From: Rhodospirillales bacterium
GTDB lineage: Bacteria > Pseudomonadota > Alphaproteobacteria > MPNO01 > UBA2964
Reading direction: 5' to 3'
Assembly: GCA_002727395.1 (NCBI GenBank)
Contig: PBWY01000013.1
Coordinates: 8,825 to 15,848, forward strand
Length of the DNA: 7,024 nt
Shown: positions 6,142 to 7,024 of the stretch, piece by piece
How positions within the stretch are numbered: position 1 is the stretch's first letter
Layout of the letters: each line of letters opens with the position of its first letter
Made by a program: the position numbers and the translations under genes
Notes under the pieces: model-generated
Databases searched by the model: none
The model's input: the letters and a program-made list of their open reading frames with translations, nothing else
Told to the model about the DNA's origin: nothing

Positions 6142-7024
6142 ATGAGTAGTCCCCAGCGTTATTTAATAAGGATGCTCTTATTTATTTTAGCGGTAGTGCT
6201 CTCTGTAGCAGGCCTCTACCCTACCTTAGCCAAAGCGTTCATGGCCAACCCAGCTCTAAATGGTTTAATTATTGGGGTGCTAATACTCGGTATATTTTAT
6301 ATTTTTCGGCAAGTAATGTTGTTGATGAAAGAAGTTTTCTGGCTAGATAATTTTCGTAGTAGCAAAACTCGGATAATGCATCATCAGAAACCTCCTCAAC
6401 TATTAGCTCCAATGGCAGCGATGTTAGGGGAACGCGGCGAACAGTTTAGTTTATCTGCATTATCCTTAAGATCCATATTAGATGGTATTTCATCAAGGTT
6501 GACCGAATCACGCGACCTATCCCGCTACCTCATTGGCTTACTCATATTTCTCGGTCTTCTTGGTACCTTTTGGGGATTATTACAAACCATCGGGGCTGTG
6601 GGAGATGTTATTAGTGGCCTCTCAGTAGGAAGTAACGACCTAACAACAGTATTTGCTGACTTAAAATCAGGTCTGAAAGCACCGCTTACAGGTATGGGCA
6701 CAGCGTTTAGCTCTTCCCTGCTTGGCCTCGCTGGATCTTTAATTCTTGGTTTTCTCGAATTACAATCCGGCCAAGCACAAAATCGTTTTTATAATGACCT
6801 TGAGGACTGGTTGGCTGGACAAACCAGGCTGTCTTCAGGGAGCCTTTCGGTTGTTGATGGAGAGGAAGCCGTACCTGCATATGTTCAAGCCTTACTCGAA
6901 CAAACTGCAGTAAGCCTAGAAAATTTACAACGCACACTGGAACGAGGCGAGGAAGATCGTATTTCTGCCAGCACTGGTGTAATCGCACTCACAAAACAAC
7001 TTGAAATACTTACTGATCAAATGA
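6142..7024 (+). CDS. MotA/TolQ/ExbB-type proton-channel membrane protein, 5' part
   Basis: The frame is open for 294 codons from the ATG to the right edge, so the C-terminus is missing. Four inner-membrane helices are predicted: about 9-27, 40-62, 129-151 and 186-206. A cytoplasmic stretch of some 65 residues separates helices 2 and 3, as in MotA and ExbB. The channel signature is present: LIFLGLLGTFWGLL (134-147), resembling the GLLGTVxG of ExbB/TolQ with Thr142, and LTGMGTAFSSSLLGLAG (182-198), equivalent to the last conserved helix with its Thr residues. After 207 comes a hydrophilic, Glu/Gln-rich tail (245-294) likely to form a cytoplasmic coiled coil. Such proteins form a pentamer around a dimeric MotB/ExbD-type partner and use ion flow to do work in the envelope. 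The partner is not in the window. Flagellar MotA is less likely given the short N-terminal helices, the tail and the neighbours. Confidence 0.87.
   Translation, partial: MSSPQRYLIRMLLFILAVVLSVAGLYPTLAKAFMANPALNGLIIGVLILGIFYIFRQVMLLMKEVFWLDNFRSSKTRIMHHQKPPQLLAPMAAMLGERGEQFSLSALSLRSILDGISSRLTESRDLSRYLIGLLIFLGLLGTFWGLLQTIGAVGDVISGLSVGSNDLTTVFADLKSGLKAPLTGMGTAFSSSLLGLAGSLILGFLELQSGQAQNRFYNDLEDWLAGQTRLSSGSLSVVDGEEAVPAYVQALLEQTAVSLENLQRTLERGEEDRISASTGVIALTKQLEILTDQM

Noticed and set aside
6707..6988. Minus-strand open frame of 93 codons.
   Set aside because: It lies opposite the channel-protein gene, whose conserved TM helices and motif run straight through; no ribosome binding site or recognisable product.
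5199..7024. Zorya anti-phage system (ZorA/ZorB).
   Set aside because: ZorB has a membrane anchor with a proton-carrying Asp before its OmpA domain, which this OmpA-like protein lacks. No ZorC/D/E-like gene is visible, and the context is housekeeping. The missing right-hand sequence leaves a small doubt.

Overview
The window looks like a piece of an alphaproteobacterial chromosome with a moderately AT-rich composition. This is inferred from the proteins: the EF-P, EpmA, EpmB and SuhB sequences resemble the alphaproteobacterial versions as I remember them, and an EF-P module next to suhB and a MotA/ExbB-type gene fits that group. No rRNA, tRNA, insertion sequence, integrase or CRISPR array was seen. 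Coding density is high and gene ends fit together tightly, which argues for core genome rather than a mobile island.

Layout, left to right. The 3' part of thiE (thiamine phosphate synthase) enters from the left edge. It converges on a two-gene minus-strand unit: epmA (EF-P lysine ligase) followed, 24 bp downstream, by a TauD/TfdA-family Fe(II)/2-oxoglutarate dioxygenase. A 65-bp divergent intergenic region carrying a perfect 14-bp palindrome separates epmA from epmB (radical-SAM lysine 2,3-aminomutase). On the plus strand epmB is followed by efp (elongation factor P) and suhB (inositol-monophosphatase family). After an AT-rich 127-bp gap comes an exported, lysine-rich protein with a divergent OmpA-like C-terminal domain. 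A four-helix MotA/TolQ/ExbB-type channel protein follows and runs off the right edge.

How the genes work together. EpmB makes (R)-beta-lysine from L-lysine, EpmA attaches it to the EF-P loop lysine (Lys33 here), and modified EF-P rescues ribosomes stalled on polyproline. All three are present and apparently intact. The dioxygenase trailing epmA is the open question. It could be an unrelated small-molecule oxygenase, or it could act in the EF-P pathway in place of the E. coli hydroxylase EpmC; only gene position favours the second idea.

The right-hand pair (OmpA-like exported protein plus proton-channel-type membrane protein with a cytoplasmic tail) looks like part of an ion-driven cell-envelope machine of unknown function. 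Its MotB/TolR-like partner, if there is one, would lie beyond the window. The window holds no clearly new system. The best leads are this envelope pair, the epmA-linked dioxygenase and the divergent-promoter palindrome.
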